Source: Bilabrum cf. latius (Eukaryota; Bigyra: Bicosoecida; Bigyra; Bicosoecida). Taken from it: a stretch of 64,000 bases of DNA. This document shows, piece by piece, positions 13,000 through 26,502 of the stretch; positions within the stretch are counted from its first letter, which is position 1, and each line of letters begins with the position of its first letter. The stretch lies in the NCBI GenBank assembly GCA_965178125.1, contig OZ237757.1, forward strand, positions 310,001-374,000, read 5' to 3'. The notes below the pieces were generated by a model. The model was not told the origin of the DNA. It saw only the letters and a program-made list of their open reading frames with translations, and ran no database searches. A program made the translations under genes and the position numbers.

Positions 13000-14474
13000 A
13001 TGCAACCACCGTCACCGATACAAATCGCCTTGGGGGGTGAGTGGATGAATGTATTGTAGCTAAAATTTCCATTTGTCACCTTTTTATCTGGTATGCCTTG
13101 ATAAGCTCCAATATAGCAGGTTTGAGTATTCGAGGGCTCGAGTTTGGCGACCCCAACAGCCCTCACAAGGTGCTAGCTACACACGGATGGATGGACAATG
13201 CCGGCTCATTCTGGTGGTTAGGATAGAAAGTAGCAGAGCGAGGCATGCACGTAGTTGCGATTGACCTCCCTGGTCATGGCAGGAGCAGCCACCGAGACAG
13301 GTCGGCCCAGAACTCGGCCTCTGCGAACGTGCCTGACATGTTTCTGATCTTGCGAAGGCTAGGTTGGATATCCGATGAAGATATCCCACACGTGCAAGAT
13401 GCGCACTGGACCAAGGAAGCCGGCCAGGAGTACCAGGCTGCGGCGCCGGTGGCCACGCTCGCCCCGGAATCCGACGGGACTGGAGCGGACGCCGCGCCGG
13501 TCCAGCCCGCGCGCCGCGCGCCCCTCGCAAAAGGCAAAGTTGCATCCCTTTCGCTCCTTGGCCACTCTATGGGCGGCGGACTTAGTGTGGTGCTGACGGC
13601 TGCCCTCGGCCCAAAGGTCGTCAGACGCTTGTGCACGGTGGAGGGCTCCGGCCTCCTGTCCAAGCCGGGGCACGCAGCCGCAATGGACGTTCTGGCTGCA
13701 CTGCACTCCCGAGCACGCGCAGAGAACCGGCTCGATTCCCTGCTGGGCCAGCAGTCGTGGCAGTTTGGTTCCGATGCCCCCGCTGGTGCGAGCGCCGGCA
13801 CGACTGCAGGTAGCCTAGACTCGATGGGCAGATCCCTGGGCACCGCGACCCAGCATGGAGTGCTCGCTCTCGGCCGCGAGTTCGGCTCGCTGCACGACGC
13901 AATCGCTGCCCGCTCCGAGACGGTAAAGATGTTCCCTGGGGAACAGTCCCTGTCACTGGAGGCGGCAGCGCCCATCGTCCAGCGCGGCACGCTTCCCTCC
14001 AGCCCTGAGATTGCGGCGGAAGGCCTCCCCTAGGCACCCAAGTTCGCGGCGGTCTAGGCAAGCGCCCTAGGCCAGGCCAGTCCCTGGCACGGCACTTTCA
14101 ACGAATGGGCGGGTACAATGCACGCTGGTGCAGGCAAGGAGAGCGGATTCCTCGAACAGGCCAAGGAGACGGGTCCGGTCCGGTTTAGCCACGACGGCCG
14201 GCTGCGAGAGTCCAGCCTGTTCTACATGACAGAGGAGCAAGGTCTCTCATTCATGCGGGCATGCGCCTCCCCCACTGCAACCGTTGTAGCTAGCCGGGGC
14301 TGGCCCTGGCCAAAGTCGCTGCAGGGGGCCAGAGAGGAGGCCCTGGGAGCGGTGGCCAAATTGGAGGTGGACGATTCGCACCACCCCCACCTCGAGGCAA
14401 AGTCCAGACAGGAAGTGGCGGAGTTCTGCGCTGATTTCTTGGATCCTGCCAGGGAAGATGATCGCAGGCTGTAA
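13000..14474 (+). CDS. SERHL-like alpha/beta-hydrolase
   Basis: Two exons, 13000-13036 and 13120-14474 (TAA), about 463 residues. The spliced start MQPPSPIQIALG-GLSIRGLEFG is the usual short beta-strand lead into ATHGWMDNAGSFWWLG. Then come VVAIDLPGHGRSSH, the nucleophile elbow LGHSMGGG (Ser codon 13566-13568) and the C-terminal His motif DDSHHPHLE. The block GPVRFSHDGRLR followed by MTEEQ is characteristic of serine-hydrolase-like (SERHL) proteins. TAGs at 13224, 14031 and 14055 are read through. Inserts of Ala/Pro-rich sequence (about 13,430-13,540) and a Ser/Ala-rich stretch lengthen it relative to the roughly 310-residue human SERHL2. It is an unassigned hydrolase, probably peroxisomal or cytosolic by family; no signal peptide is seen. 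Confidence 0.82.
13037..13119 (+). other. Intron of the SERHL-like gene
   Basis: GTGAGT...ATAGCAG, 83 bp, phase 1. It links a 12-residue first exon to the hydrolase domain. Confidence 0.8.
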
Positions 14475-14608
14475 ATTTGGATAGTAAACTATGTACAGTG
14501 CCACAGTGTATGCTGAAAAATTCAACATGCAGTCCTGCGGACCAGAGCTACCATGGAACAAGCACGGCCATGCGACTGGTTGTTCCTTGGGTATTCTTGA
14601 ACTACCCT
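14475..14608. other. Convergent spacer, 134 bp
   Basis: Holds the 3' ends of the SERHL-like gene (+) and the ABCA gene (-). No AATAAA was identified on either strand. Confidence 0.5.
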
Positions 14609-17600
14609 TCAAGGTGCCGCGGCCTCCTCCGAGTCCTCCTGCAGCCGTGTCAGGTCAATGAAGACCTGCTCCAGGGAGCACTGCGACACCGTGAAATCAG
14701 CCACCGGGGGCTCCTACAGCTGCACGGCCTTCTCCTTCCCGGCCGCTGCCGCAGCCGCTGTGCCCAAGCCTTGCCCTGCAGCAACAGATGGGCTCTCGCC
14801 TCGAAGCCGAATCAGCGTGCTGAATAGCTGTGGCATGTACATGGCAGCGTCCCCTTCGATTTCCAGCCTGGCCCACCCGCTGTGCTGCTCGGCAACTTGC
14901 ACTTTCACAGCGGTGCCATCAGCCCTGGGCTGCTTCGGTGCACCCTATGCCTAACCTCCCTGGGCTGGCGCACTGGCCTGCAGTGCTCCATGCTAGCTTC
15001 CTTCCGCTTGCCATGATACTTGCACCTCCAACGCAGCCTCAAGCAGTTCGATCACACCGCGGAGGCCGGGCCCGCCGCCGCGGCAACTCAGCTGCACCTG
15101 GTAGCCCTTGCCGTACAGGTCACGCAGCCGCTGAGGAGAACCCAAGCACGCTAGCCTCCCGTTCACCATAATACCCACACGGCTAGAGAGCGCGCTGGCC
15201 TCCTCCAGCACGTGAGTGGTGAGCACCGTGGCCCTGCCCTCCCTTTGCTTGCGGATGACCTGCCACATGCGGCGACGGGCTGCAGGATCCACGCCTGCAG
15301 ATGGCTCGTCCTGCATGCACAGCTTGGGCGCGTTGACGTACGCAATGGCGAAATTCAGCTTTCGTTTGTTGCCTCCGCTGTATGTTGAAGAGGGCTGGTC
15401 TGCGTACTTGTCTAGCCCAAGCGTCGCCAGTGCGTCCTGCATGACGGCCTGGGCGTCCTCCTTCTTGAGCCCTTTGCACTCGGTGAAGAACTCGAGCACC
15501 TCCCGTCCCGTCAATTTGTCGAAGAGGCTCTCACCCTGTGGACAGAAACCGACCAAAGAATTGTCGTAGATCTTCTGCCTGTCTCGGAAGAGATCGTGCC
15601 CGCACACCTGGACTGTTCCCCACGTTGGAGGTAGCGTTCCCACGCATATGCTTTGCGTGGTGGATTTACCGGCACCATTGGCGCCACACAGGCCAAACAC
15701 TTCGCCCTCCCGCACGACAACGCACATGTCCTTCACCGCGACCTTGGCATTCGGAGTGGATGGGTTGTAAATCTTCTTGACGTGCGAGATGACCAGGCTG
15801 TTGTCGCTGCTGGAGCCACGACCGGCACCCCCTGCCGCCCCTTCAGCAAGCCTAGTGACCCTCTCTCTCTCATCCTTCACGTCCTGGTCCTCCTCCACGT
15901 CTGGCCTCTTGTCGGCAGAGCCAGCGAGTGGGTCCCTGCCCTTCCCATCCGTTCCCACGTTTTGCATGGATGATTCCAGCAGCAAGACGATGAAGAACCA
16001 TGCGACCGCCTGCAAGAGCAGGATCACGACCTTGTCACCAACCACGTACCACGCAACAGAGGCCTGCGGCTCGCAGTCTTCTCCCAGCACACCTCCAGCC
16101 AGCAAGTGGCACTCGCCACGCAGCCTGATGTCACTCAACCCTAGCGCTAGCGCATTGGTGGGTAGCAAGTACGTGAACAAAAGCACGTAAGGCACGGCAT
16201 CTCCGCCAATCCCGTCCCCATCGTCGTTCGGGAGTCGGATCGAAAACGCGATGCCGAAGACCAGGAGGCCTGCAAGGAGCAGTGCAAGAGTGGTCCACGT
16301 CTGCGCGTCTGTCGCCTTGTTGAACGCAAACGAAAACGCGTACCCCTATCCAGGGAGCCCGATTCCGAAGGCCATTAGCAGGACAACGAGCCCAGGGATG
16401 TCGCTAGGCTTGTACACGCCAGAAGCCGTGGCAACTATGACTGTGCCCAGCGCAGGAGGGATGAACTGCACGGCGTCCCACGCCCAGACACCAGCCCAGT
16501 ATGCCACCGCAGACACGCCCTGCACTAGCTGCAGCTGCTTGATCTGGGTCTCCCTTTCCTTCACCACGGTGATGACTTGCAGAGACGGTACCACCGAATA
16601 CCCCATCGACACGTAGAACCCTGCGATCATGCTCGCCACAAAGACGCCGATGATGGCCACATTCTCTGCGTCACGGTCTTTTGTAATGCTCCTAGGGAAT
16701 GGATCAAAGGTCATCCCAAAGGCCATCGAGCCTGGCTCAAGCGCAGCGGGCACGCCGGTCAGCTGTTTCAGCCTCTGCAGCACTGCCGAGTGGTAGTAAG
16801 ACAGCGTCGCTGGAATTGCGCCGGCATATGACCCGTTCCACAGCACGGTCAGCTCATACCTGTCAGCGAATCCGTCCGGGGCAATTCCAGAGCTCTCGTT
16901 ATACCCAGAGTAGCTGAGCACGCTATCGTCAAACAGCAGCCCACTTGGCACGCCAGTCTCGTGGTCTGCGTACGTGTCGCGAATCCATTCAAGGAACACG
17001 GATGCGTTGGCCCCAACCGAATCGGCGGCCACCACCATGTCGGGCACCCCTGTCCCTTCGCCCGTCGTTGGAGCTGATGCATCCACGAGCTCGACGTAGT
17101 TGCGGGCGGCTGCCCTCGCCACCGTGTTGGATGCTCCCACCCGGCGGTATTGCGGGCTAATCGGCACTTGAAGCGGTGTGCTTGGGTTGACCTACCCAGG
17201 CAGCAAGGCAGCCTCGGGCGACAGATCCACCGTGTACAGATCAGGCAGAACGAAGGCTCGCTGTGTCTGAAGCAGGGCAAATGACACGCCCACGATGATG
17301 ATAGGCAAGATCCACATCAGCCAGATTCCCCTGCGGTCCCGCAGAGTCTCTCGCATACGACGCGTGAAGATGGCCTAAATCTGCCTTGACATGGATGGCT
17401 CCAGGCGCTGAAGCACTGAAAAATCCCCTAGCGAAGGGCCGGACCCGCTATGGCCACCCGAGGGAGCACCCCCTCCAGCCGGCAACTGCTAGCCCCCAAA
17501 GAAACCGACTGAATCAGGGGCAGCCGAGGCCCCTGTCACGGCCAGTGCCTCCTCCTCCTCCTTGGCCTCTTCATCCTCGATCGCCTCGGCCAGCTGCAGG

Positions 17601-20600
17601 AAGACAGCTTCGAGCGAGTTGCAACCGATGCCCCAACTTGACACGCCCGCTGCGCGGTACTCTTCCGTGGATGCCTCCACGCCTGCATCTTCGTCTTCGT
17701 CATCACCCAACTTTCCATCCGACTTTGCCGCCGCCCCGACCTGGCTATCGGTGCCATAGGTGCCTTGCGAATTCGGCTCGGCGGGTGCTGTATCTGAACC
17801 CGGCTCATCCCCATTCAGCGAGGAGCCGACATTGGCACCAGCGGATGTCCCGTCACTTGCGGCAGCGGCTGCATCTCTGATCTGAAGCAGGGCAGAGCGC
17901 CTGGCCGCGCCAAGATCCTCGAGTAGGCCCGGGAACTGCTGGATACAGCCCACCGGCAGCTGGATGGTGATGTCTCGATCGCCAGTCTAAGCGTCATTGG
18001 CTCCTTCTCCTTGGCCATGCTTGTCCTCGGTTGCCACTGTTTCGCTCTTAGCCGCGCCATCAGTGGAATCTGAAACAATGACTCCATCGGCAGCAGCCCC
18101 GCCTGTACGAGTCTACCCAGGGCGGGCTTCATCTCCGTCCAAGAGGAAAGCTTCCGGGATTCTGCGGCGGACAGCAGCGAGTGCCCTCCTCACATCCATG
18201 AACTGGCCCGGGGCCGCCGACAGAGTCAGCTCGTAGCTGGTGCTGAAGCGAGACTTGAGAAACATAGGACTGCCAGCCACGCGCAGCTTGCCACGTCCAA
18301 GCACCACGATTCGGTCGCCCACAGCCTCCGCCTCCTGCATGTGGTGAGTAACCAGCACGATAATCCTGCCTTTCTTCCTGCGGTTGATCAGGTCCCACAC
18401 GAATCGCCGGGCAGACGGGTCCAGGGAAGACGATGGCTCGTCCAGCAGCAGGACGGGCTTGTCGCCGACCAGAGACATGGCAATCGTGAGCCGCCGTTTC
18501 TGACCGCCACTCAGCTGCGAAGCAAGGCTGTTCTGATGGTCGGCCATGCCAAGCTCCTCAAGAAGCGCATCGATCTGCCCAGCCTGCGCATCCGCCGGAG
18601 CATCCAGATCCGCCGCTTTGACCCCTTTGATGTCGCTGTACAGCTGCAGGTGCTCTCTCACGGTGAGGTTCTCAAGAAACACGTCCTGCTGCGGACACAC
18701 GCTCACCATCTCACGGACCCCCTGCACGTCCCAGGTGGACGACTTGCCCATCACGTGCAGCTCGCCAGCTGTCACAGGGAACAGCCCAGTGAGCAATCCC
18801 ATCAGCGTGGACTTGCCGCTTCCGTTCTAACCCAGAAGCGCCGTGGTCTGGCCCTGGAAAAAGTCAATGGAGAGGTTGTTGAGTGCCACCACGTCTCCCC
18901 TGCGCTTGGCAATTCCAGTGGGAATCTCGCCGCAATGCTCGTAATCGGGGCGCCCCGCGCTATTCCCGCATCCAAGCAGCCAGCAGCACCATCCTGCCGA
19001 GGTTCTTGCCTCCGCTCCACTCCCCCCCTTTGCCCCCTCGTACACTTTTGACACACCTCGGATGCGGATCCGTTGCCTAGACGTAATAGACTCGGGGAGG
19101 GGCTCCACGGCAACCTCGTGTGCGATCTACGCCGGGTCAAGAGCGGGACGAATCATGTTTGGAGACGTGCCTTCGGCAGACGCCCCCTGTAGGATACCGC
19201 TTGATGTACCATGGGGAAGGTCAGCGGACTCGGAAGCAGACGCAGCCGCGCCACTGCCACTACTCCCGCCCAGTCTGCCTCCGCCAGGAGATTCATCCTG
19301 CTCTTGCTCGATGCGCCCGAGCAAGCGGTTTGATTCAGGCGCATCTGCTGGGTTGGTTTTGGACCTCCGGATACTCCAAGCGCTCTGAATCCCGGGCTGG
19401 CTTCCCTCCAGCCCATCGATACTTGCCGCAGCCGGCCCATCGACCCGTGCACTGCCCCAGTATTGAGGCATGAAGCAAAAGCAGGGCGGGAGCGTGACAC
19501 CGTACTCTGTCGGAATCACCTGCTGCAAGTACCACGCGATGCACCCGTACAGCGCGGCATCCACGAGCATCATAACGAGGAGTGCACCGAGAGACACCTC
19601 TGACTCGGTCACGTCGGCATCGAACATCGTGGCAAACGTGATTCCCGTGCCCTCCTGCTCCGCACGCTGTATGATGATGTTGCCGGCGCTGAAGGCAGTG
19701 GGCCCAAGCAGCGACAGTCCCAGGATGGTCACCCTACTGGTCCCGCTGCTCAGCAGCACAAAGCTGGGTGCAGACGATGCGAGGTAGAGCAGCATGCCCA
19801 CGCCGCCTCCAGCCCGCGCCTCAGAGAAGAGGGCCGAGATCATCACGGCGAACGAGGCGCACGTGGCCGTAAAGCAAACAAAGAACAGCCAGACAACGAA
19901 GAAGCTGGAGTGCTCGAAGATTCCCGCGAAGCTGACGACCACCACAATCACTGTCACCAGCGCGCCGTACTTGATCGCAGCCGTGGCGAGCCAAGAGAGC
20001 CAGTAGGCCGACTCCTGCATGCCCTGTTGCAGCAACGTGACTATAATCTTCTTCTCCTTCTCTTCCAGGATGTGCTGCAGCATAACGCGCATTTGCATGG
20101 AGAATATGAGCGTCATGTAGATCGGGAGCAGTACGCCTAGGGAGGCACTCGCGGTCCAGGCCGGGGTGGGGAGCTGCTGGAATCGAAGCGATAAGTACCA
20201 AGGCAGTGAGTTCACCTCCCTTGCGCTGCTGCCATCGCCGTACTAGGTATTCGATGCGTTCAAAACCGACCTGGCCACCGCCTGCTCAAATGCAGCCTGA
20301 AAGGGCACTACGAAGTCAGCATAAACAAAACTGTTGGAAGGCGGCTCCCCGTCGTTCGGCTTGGGCACTGGTACAAAGGCCGCAGAGCTCCCAGCCCCGG
20401 GCGCAAGCTTATCGCCATTCCCGCGAAGCCTGTACTGTGCCGGTCCTTGCAATCCAGCAATCCAACCGCTTGAATCGATAACAAACGCTGCCGCAACATC
20501 GTCTGGTCTCTAAGACGTGGCCTCAACCAGTGAAACACCGCCACCTCCTGCGGCTCCCTCACACGATTCTCCTGGCGCTCCTTCGCACGTGAAGCAGCGA

Positions 20601-20977
20601 ACTGGGATTGACGTGAGGTTGCCAAATTTTACAGCCACTTTGCTGATGGGCTCGCTGTGGGTAGGGAGACGAAAAGATCCATTAGTTTCGAATTGAAACT
20701 CGCAAGGAGCCACAAATACTTGCATATCCTGTCTAGCCCCGCCAAGTTCAGATGCAAGAGTGGACGACACCTGATATACATCGTAAGCCAAGCGCGGGCT
20801 GTGCTCAAGGACTGCATCCTCGCCCTGCTCTGGCACAGCTCTCGACAGCAGGGTGAGGACGCCAAGGAAAATTATGGGAATTCCGAGCTCGCGGCACAAA
20901 TCGCGACGATTCCTAGACTGAATGAGCAGATTCTTCCATACCAAAGCTTTTACTTGCTGAAATAGTGACGACGGCAT
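14609..20977 (-). CDS. ABCA-subfamily full transporter
   Basis: A single open frame of 2,122 residues from ATG 20975-20977 to TGA 14609-14611 with no intron, the usual size for a full ABCA protein. The N-terminus FQQVKALVWKNLLIQSRNR is ABCA-like. After a large extracellular loop come about six membrane helices (19,600-20,170). NBD1 has a Walker A LLG-UAG-NGSGKST (TAG at 18827-18829), a signature QLSGGQKRR and a Walker B PVLLLDEP. It is followed by an acidic regulatory linker, a second membrane domain, and NBD2 (LCGANGAGKSTT, TYSGGNKRKL, LCMQDEPSAG). The C-terminus DFTVSQCSLEQVFIDL matches the ABCA VSQTTLEQVF motif. At least 14 in-frame TAGs occur, many in linkers. NBD2 reads QDEP where Walker B normally has (D/L)DEP. 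By family it moves lipids across membranes. It converges with the SERHL-like gene, 134 bp away. Confidence 0.92.
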
Positions 20978-22074
20978 GCGTCTGAATGATTTGTTGTGAA
21001 AACTTTCACTGAAGGATCCTCTTGCGGTAGGACCGGTTGTAACCTAAAGAAGTATCCAGGAGAGTTCTGGGACAACCTGAGGAAAAAGACTGGAGCAGGT
21101 ACAAGTGCCCACTCGAGTCGTGCGCATACAACAAATCTTGCTGAGTCATTCAAGCTCAATTGAAGTATTTGACCACGTACATTGCATGACGCCCAATTTA
21201 ACGCAAATCCAATCCTACCAGTCCGCAGAACCTGCTCCAGTCCACTACGCCTTGTCAATCGTCGGCTGCAGGGCACATGATGTCCCTGCACGAATCGAAT
21301 TGAGTTGGCCACAAAAAATCACGCAAATGCCACGTGCATGCCCGCATTCCGCGCTATCCAAATCGTCTCACACTTGTCTTAGAGAGCTCATATCGCGCTG
21401 ACAACTGCGCTGACAACTGCAAGCTGGCGCCTCCAGCACCCCATCAGCAGCACGAAGCACCACGGCGGTAGCCAGTTGCAGCCAACGGCTGGGATGCATC
21501 TCTTAACTCTGTGTGACCTCTACCGTGGCGGGTACGTCCATTATTCCTGAAACTCTCCTGCTTGCGACCAATGGCATCGCTAGCCCCAGGCTGCGACCCC
21601 CGGCACGCGACGACAGCTCTCCATCCCCCCTACCCAGCCCGCCACCCACTCCCATCTCCAGACTCATGGGTGGCGGGCTTAGGCCCTTTCCCTCTTGTCA
21701 CACACTTGTCTCAGATAGGCCGACAGCAACATGGCATACAGATTTGATGCACGAAGGTAAGCACTGCCAGTGGAACTAATGCTTGCGTTGAAGTGGGGCA
21801 CTGGCACTGCCTGTACGTTTTGCCAAGTATGTACCCGTGCACCGAGAGATGACAATGTCCTGCGGGTGCGGCTCAGCCAAGATTGGGCTTCAGCCAGCGC
21901 TCTTTTGTAAGGTATTAGTACGGAACATTTATACCAGAAGTATGCAATCAAGGTGGTCCGTGCGATCCGCCAATACTCACTTTGCAGGCCCAGAAATCGA
22001 GCTTTTTTGGACCTCTAAATACCTCACATTAACAGAGAGTCTTAACTCTCAGGAATATCGAGCAGGCATCACTT
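20978..22074. other. Divergent intergenic region, about 1.1 kb
   Basis: Lies between the starts of the ABCA (-) and Clu-like/TPR (+) genes, so it should carry both promoters. It is AT-richer than the coding DNA. A 12-bp tandem duplication (CGCTGACAACTG twice) sits at about 21396-21419. No convincing conserved ORF was found; undetected short 5' exons are possible. Confidence 0.5.
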
Positions 22075-25000
22075 ATGCAAGGACCTGAGGATAAGACCGG
22101 TCTCGACCACTCAACCAAGGACGGTGATGTCCATAATACAACTGCCAGAGGTGAAGTTAATGCAGCGGTCTATGGAGGTGCAATGACAAATCAGGGTACT
22201 TGCGATGACCTTACTGACGATCTCGACTAGGCGATCTCTGCCGCGCTTTCTGAAATAGGAGCCGTCGATCAGTAGACCACATCGTCTCGGTCTTCATCGA
22301 TACCTGGCCCGAGCCTGACCGAGCATGATGAAAGAGGTGCAACTGAATGTACTACTGAATGTACTGCATCGTCTGGTGCTGGTGCTGATGTCCCGTCGGA
22401 TAATCTGGCTGTCTCTCACCAGGAGGATACCCCAACATGGCCAGGGCCTCGCCTCCCTGATGCCAGGTCTGAAGCGTGTTTGCCCCGCATGGACGCAACC
22501 ATTGGCTAGACCGGTGGTACAGATGGATTACAGCCAGCGTTTGAAACCGTTAAGCGGCAGGTGGCGCTGTATCCGTACCAACAGGCTAGCCGCCGGCGAG
22601 AGTTGAACACGATTGGCAAGATTTTCCGGGCAGATATCGCTCGGGCGCTTGGTGGGTTTCCTCCTGTAGGTTTACTGTGGGATAGAGGCTATCCGGTAGC
22701 CTTTTCACCTGGTGATATAGACTCAATACAGGAGCTCACACGGCTAAAATTCGTCCGAGGCGGCACAGCAGGTGGCATCAAGGCCGTCCACGAGGACCTC
22801 GGCCTATTTCTGAAGTTTTCGTTCGACCAGGCAGGCATCTACTAGAGTTCTCGAATGGCAGCCAAAGCTGCCAAGCGGGAGGCGGCGGCGAGTCGGTGGG
22901 TGCATGCCATGGACAGCGTGCACGTGTCAACCCCGTTGCTGGAGTGCGTGGACCTGACCGTGCAATTGGCCGACAAGACAGATCAGTATCGCGTCATCCG
23001 TGTACAAGCGTACTCCAAAGTTGATTTTGACGGCAAACACACGCTTCGAGTCGGATCTTCGGACAGCGCCGAGTCCTACCACGTAGATGCAGAGCAGATC
23101 GACGACGTGGTCGCCCCCTTGGCTAACCATTTTTGCCTGGCTCCGTACGTGCGGGACGTGAGCGCAACAATAGTCCATGAATATGAGTGTAGAGCAGTTG
23201 CGTCGCATTCAGAACAAGCCAGCAGTGCGGCAGGGGTCAGCTTGTCTGGCGCTGTCCGAAGCGCTGCTGCGTCAGCTGCGGACTGTGCTGCTGACGGTTC
23301 GGGAAAGAGGTGCAGTTCCAACGGTTCTGCCGGGTCAATTTTTGACTTTCTTGGTGCTCATGGCTTGTCCAAAGACGTCTGCACGAAACTTGCCGAAACC
23401 TGCAGCCTACCATCGGACGCGACCTGCGACGGCGCTGGGTTGACGAGCGAGGAGTCTGAGCTTGCGCGTGCCGTCTTTGCTGCTGTTCGGTCATCAGGAG
23501 CCGATATGGACTGTGTCTCCGTACAAAGACACGATATATAGCGCAAAGACCGCCGGCTGGTAGGTCGCAAGGTTTGCCTCTAGCTTCCGTTCGATGTGGA
23601 GGTGCATCAGCTGGCGAGCGGCTAGCGAGTGGTGCTGGATACGCACAGGCTGCTGATCCCAGATGTCTCGTGGTTAGACTGGATGAAATCTAACGAGGCC
23701 AGACCAAGAGTATGGGCCGTTTGTAGCTTGGATACGTCCCGCGTGCTCGAAGGTATGCTCGACTCGTTCGCCTTGAATGATGCGCTGGTGCCAGATGTAG
23801 ATCCAGTTGCCCTTGCATCCTCTCTGAATAGATGGGTCGGATCCAATCTTTCCCTACTAGGCATTGGAAGCTCCGAACGAGAACCATGTGAAGTCAAGCT
23901 TGCATTTTCCGTGGCTGACGTTGAGTTTAATCGTGACACCGGATGCATGCTTGCCGTTGGCACCAGCACCGACAGTGCAGCGAAAGTCTTTGCAGTTATC
24001 TCGTGTCCCCGCTGGTACTATTCGGGTAACGCTGCCCTGACGTGCTTGCTACCACCAGAAGCAGCTGTACAACTCCGGAAGCTCGACAAAGGGGTATCTG
24101 GGTTCTGCCCGGACCAAATCATGTTGGGCGCGGAGGGCGATGGGGGTGTTTCGGCAGCGCGAGCTGCTATCGCAAAGCTCTACGAAAATGCTGAATCCAG
24201 CGGTTTGTCGAGGTATCAGGACGAGGTTACCATTGAGGTGTGCAAGGATCTTGAATTTGATCCTGGGGTAGACCATGAGAAGACGAGGGCCGTCCTGAAG
24301 CGAGCCATGCACTCACTCGGACTCGGTCTGCGACATGCGCGGCTGCTGCTGCGGGATGCAAATGCGCACTAGCGGCACGAAATTATCAGTGCGTTGCGAC
24401 TGGGATCACGGTCAGGATCGATTGCAACGGATGTTGCAGAACGGCTGCACAATAGCAAGCTTGTTGCAGAGAGCTTGGGCTTCCTGTCTTCGCCAGGCAC
24501 AAGGCAAGCCGCGCTGGCAGCTGCTGCGCTTTTTGCCTCGAAAGGTATTCTTATGAAAAAGACAGAAATCACGAGCCAATGTACCGCTGGAGCCCTTGTT
24601 TGGGATCGTGGCTCCAACAAGTTGCTGGCAACTGGACCGTCGTGCGTAGGCACCGATCTTGCTGCTGACGGAGGCACCTTCGATACAAAGCCTTTGGTGG
24701 GCGCAACGCAGCTTCTAGACGAACTTGCGCACATACAGAAGGTCGGAGGTACTGGTGAAGATCAAGTCCTGCAGAATATTAGTGAGTTTGGAGCACGATC
24801 TTCTGGGCTTCAGCATCTAAAGATAGCGGCGCGGGCGAGGGCCGCGGCAGTGCGTCTTCGAAGGAGCTCAGCTGGCACTTCTTTGGAATATGAAGCCCAA
24901 TTCCAAGATCTGTTGCCCTACTTGATGCGCATTTGCGATTGCCTAAGGTAGTTACACGATTTCGGGTCAGCGGAGGCGGTACTGCGCGTGTGCCTAGTGT

Positions 25001-26502
25001 TGAAGCCGCATACGCTTGGCAGGCAGTTCCACAATACCATTCTGAACAATCTTGCCCTGTGTGTGGGTGCCCAGGGCAGGTATGAAGAGGCTGAAACGAT
25101 GTTGCTGAAGTGCTGCGACCTTGCTCTTTAGGCTGATGGCGTGAAAGGAAAGAGGTACGCCACTGCCCTGAACAATTTGGGAAGCTAGCTTTCGTCGCAG
25201 GGGAAGACAGACCAGGCCATCCAAGTGTATCAGAATGTGCAAACTTGCATGGGGACGCTGCATTCGAAATTTAGCACCGAGTACGCTACTGCGGCTACCA
25301 ATTTAGGTACGTCCCTTATCGAAGGCAACCGCGCTGACGAAGGTGTGGCTGTGTTGCATGAGGCTAGACAAATCCAGGCCAGCTTGCTCGGCACGATGCA
25401 CCCCGAATACGCAGCCACGCTCGAAAGTATTGCACACGGAATACATTCACTCGGTTAGCTTGACGATGCAATGAAGTTGCGACAAGAGTGCCTTAGCATC
25501 CGGTAGGCCGTCTTTGGAAAAGCTCACCCGCACTGTGCCAGCACGCTCGTCAACATGGCGCTGTGCTTGCAGGAATAGAAGAATCATAGCGAAGCCCTTC
25601 GTATGCTGTACGAGTCTTTAGAGATATATGAAGTGACGATCGAAAAGGGGAGTCGATAGCTCATTGCTACGAAATTCGCGGTTGCAAAGTGTTTATTCGA
25701 AATGGGTCGCTGGGAAGATGCAGCAGCCATGTATGCAGACAGCATGGCCAATCAACCTAGCAAGACTGTGGGGTACGTTAACAGTATGAGTGGATTGGCC
25801 CTATGTCATGTACGCATGGAGAATGCCTCAAAGGCGGTAGCACTTTTGCTATAGTACTCTACGGGTGTGACTGAAGCTGACGGCTTGGATGTCGTTGTGA
25901 GCCTCAGCAATGTTCTCAACATGATCGCCGGTAGTTTGATGGAGACTGGTCAGCTGCGAGATGCGCTGCAGCTTTTGCAGGAATCGTCGTCAATTTACGA
26001 GCTCAGGGTTGCTCATAGATTGGGACCTGACTCAGCTTCCCAGCTGCCGAAGCTCAAGTGCAATGTTGCTGAGTGCTTGATGCAACTACGTCGGATCGAC
26101 GAGGCCTTCCTACTTTTCAAAGAGTTTGCAGAACCTCTCAAGAAGCTTGAAGGGGCACAGAGCCAACCATACGCTCATGTGCTAGCTCAAATGGCTGCGT
26201 GCTACATGACGAAAGGATAGCCCCATGAATCATTCGACCTGCTCGAGCAAGCGAGAGCCGTGTACAGGGAAACCATTGGTACGCTCCACCCAGCTTATTG
26301 CGTGACAGTGAATAACATGCTGCAATGCTGTCGTCGGGCTGGTCATGCACACCGCGAGATTGAGCTGCTGAAGGATCTAGCCAGGTCCTATTCTGGACTC
26401 TACGGCGCTTTCCATGGTAGAAGCCTGGAAATCAAGTAGCGCTTAGTGGCTCGACTGCTGGAGGAAGGTCGTGTGAAAGAAGCTGAAGCACTCATGGTAT
26501 GA
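22075..26502 (+). CDS. Clu-like domain plus TPR repeat protein
   Basis: One frame, 1,475 residues, from ATG 22075 (after an in-frame TAA at 22030) to TGA 26500-26502, with about 18 in-frame TAGs (for example 22228, 22843, 23539, 24370, 25186, 25504, 25576, 26437). An acidic, low-complexity N-terminus is followed at about 22,560-23,700 by sequence resembling the Clu/TIF31 domain (GLFLKFSFDQAGIY, YRVIRVQAYSK, RVVLDTHRLLIPD). From about 24,960 on there are kinesin-light-chain-type TPRs such as ALNNLGS-UAG-LSSQGKTDQA and GKAHPHCASTLVNMALCLQE. Clu family proteins bind mRNAs of mitochondrial proteins and affect mitochondrial distribution; whether this one does is inference. The end may be an unrecognised intron: ATG|GTATGA at 26494-26502 could be a donor, with sequence after an AG near 26539 readable in frame. 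TPR assignment is firm, Clu assignment moderate. Confidence 0.7.
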
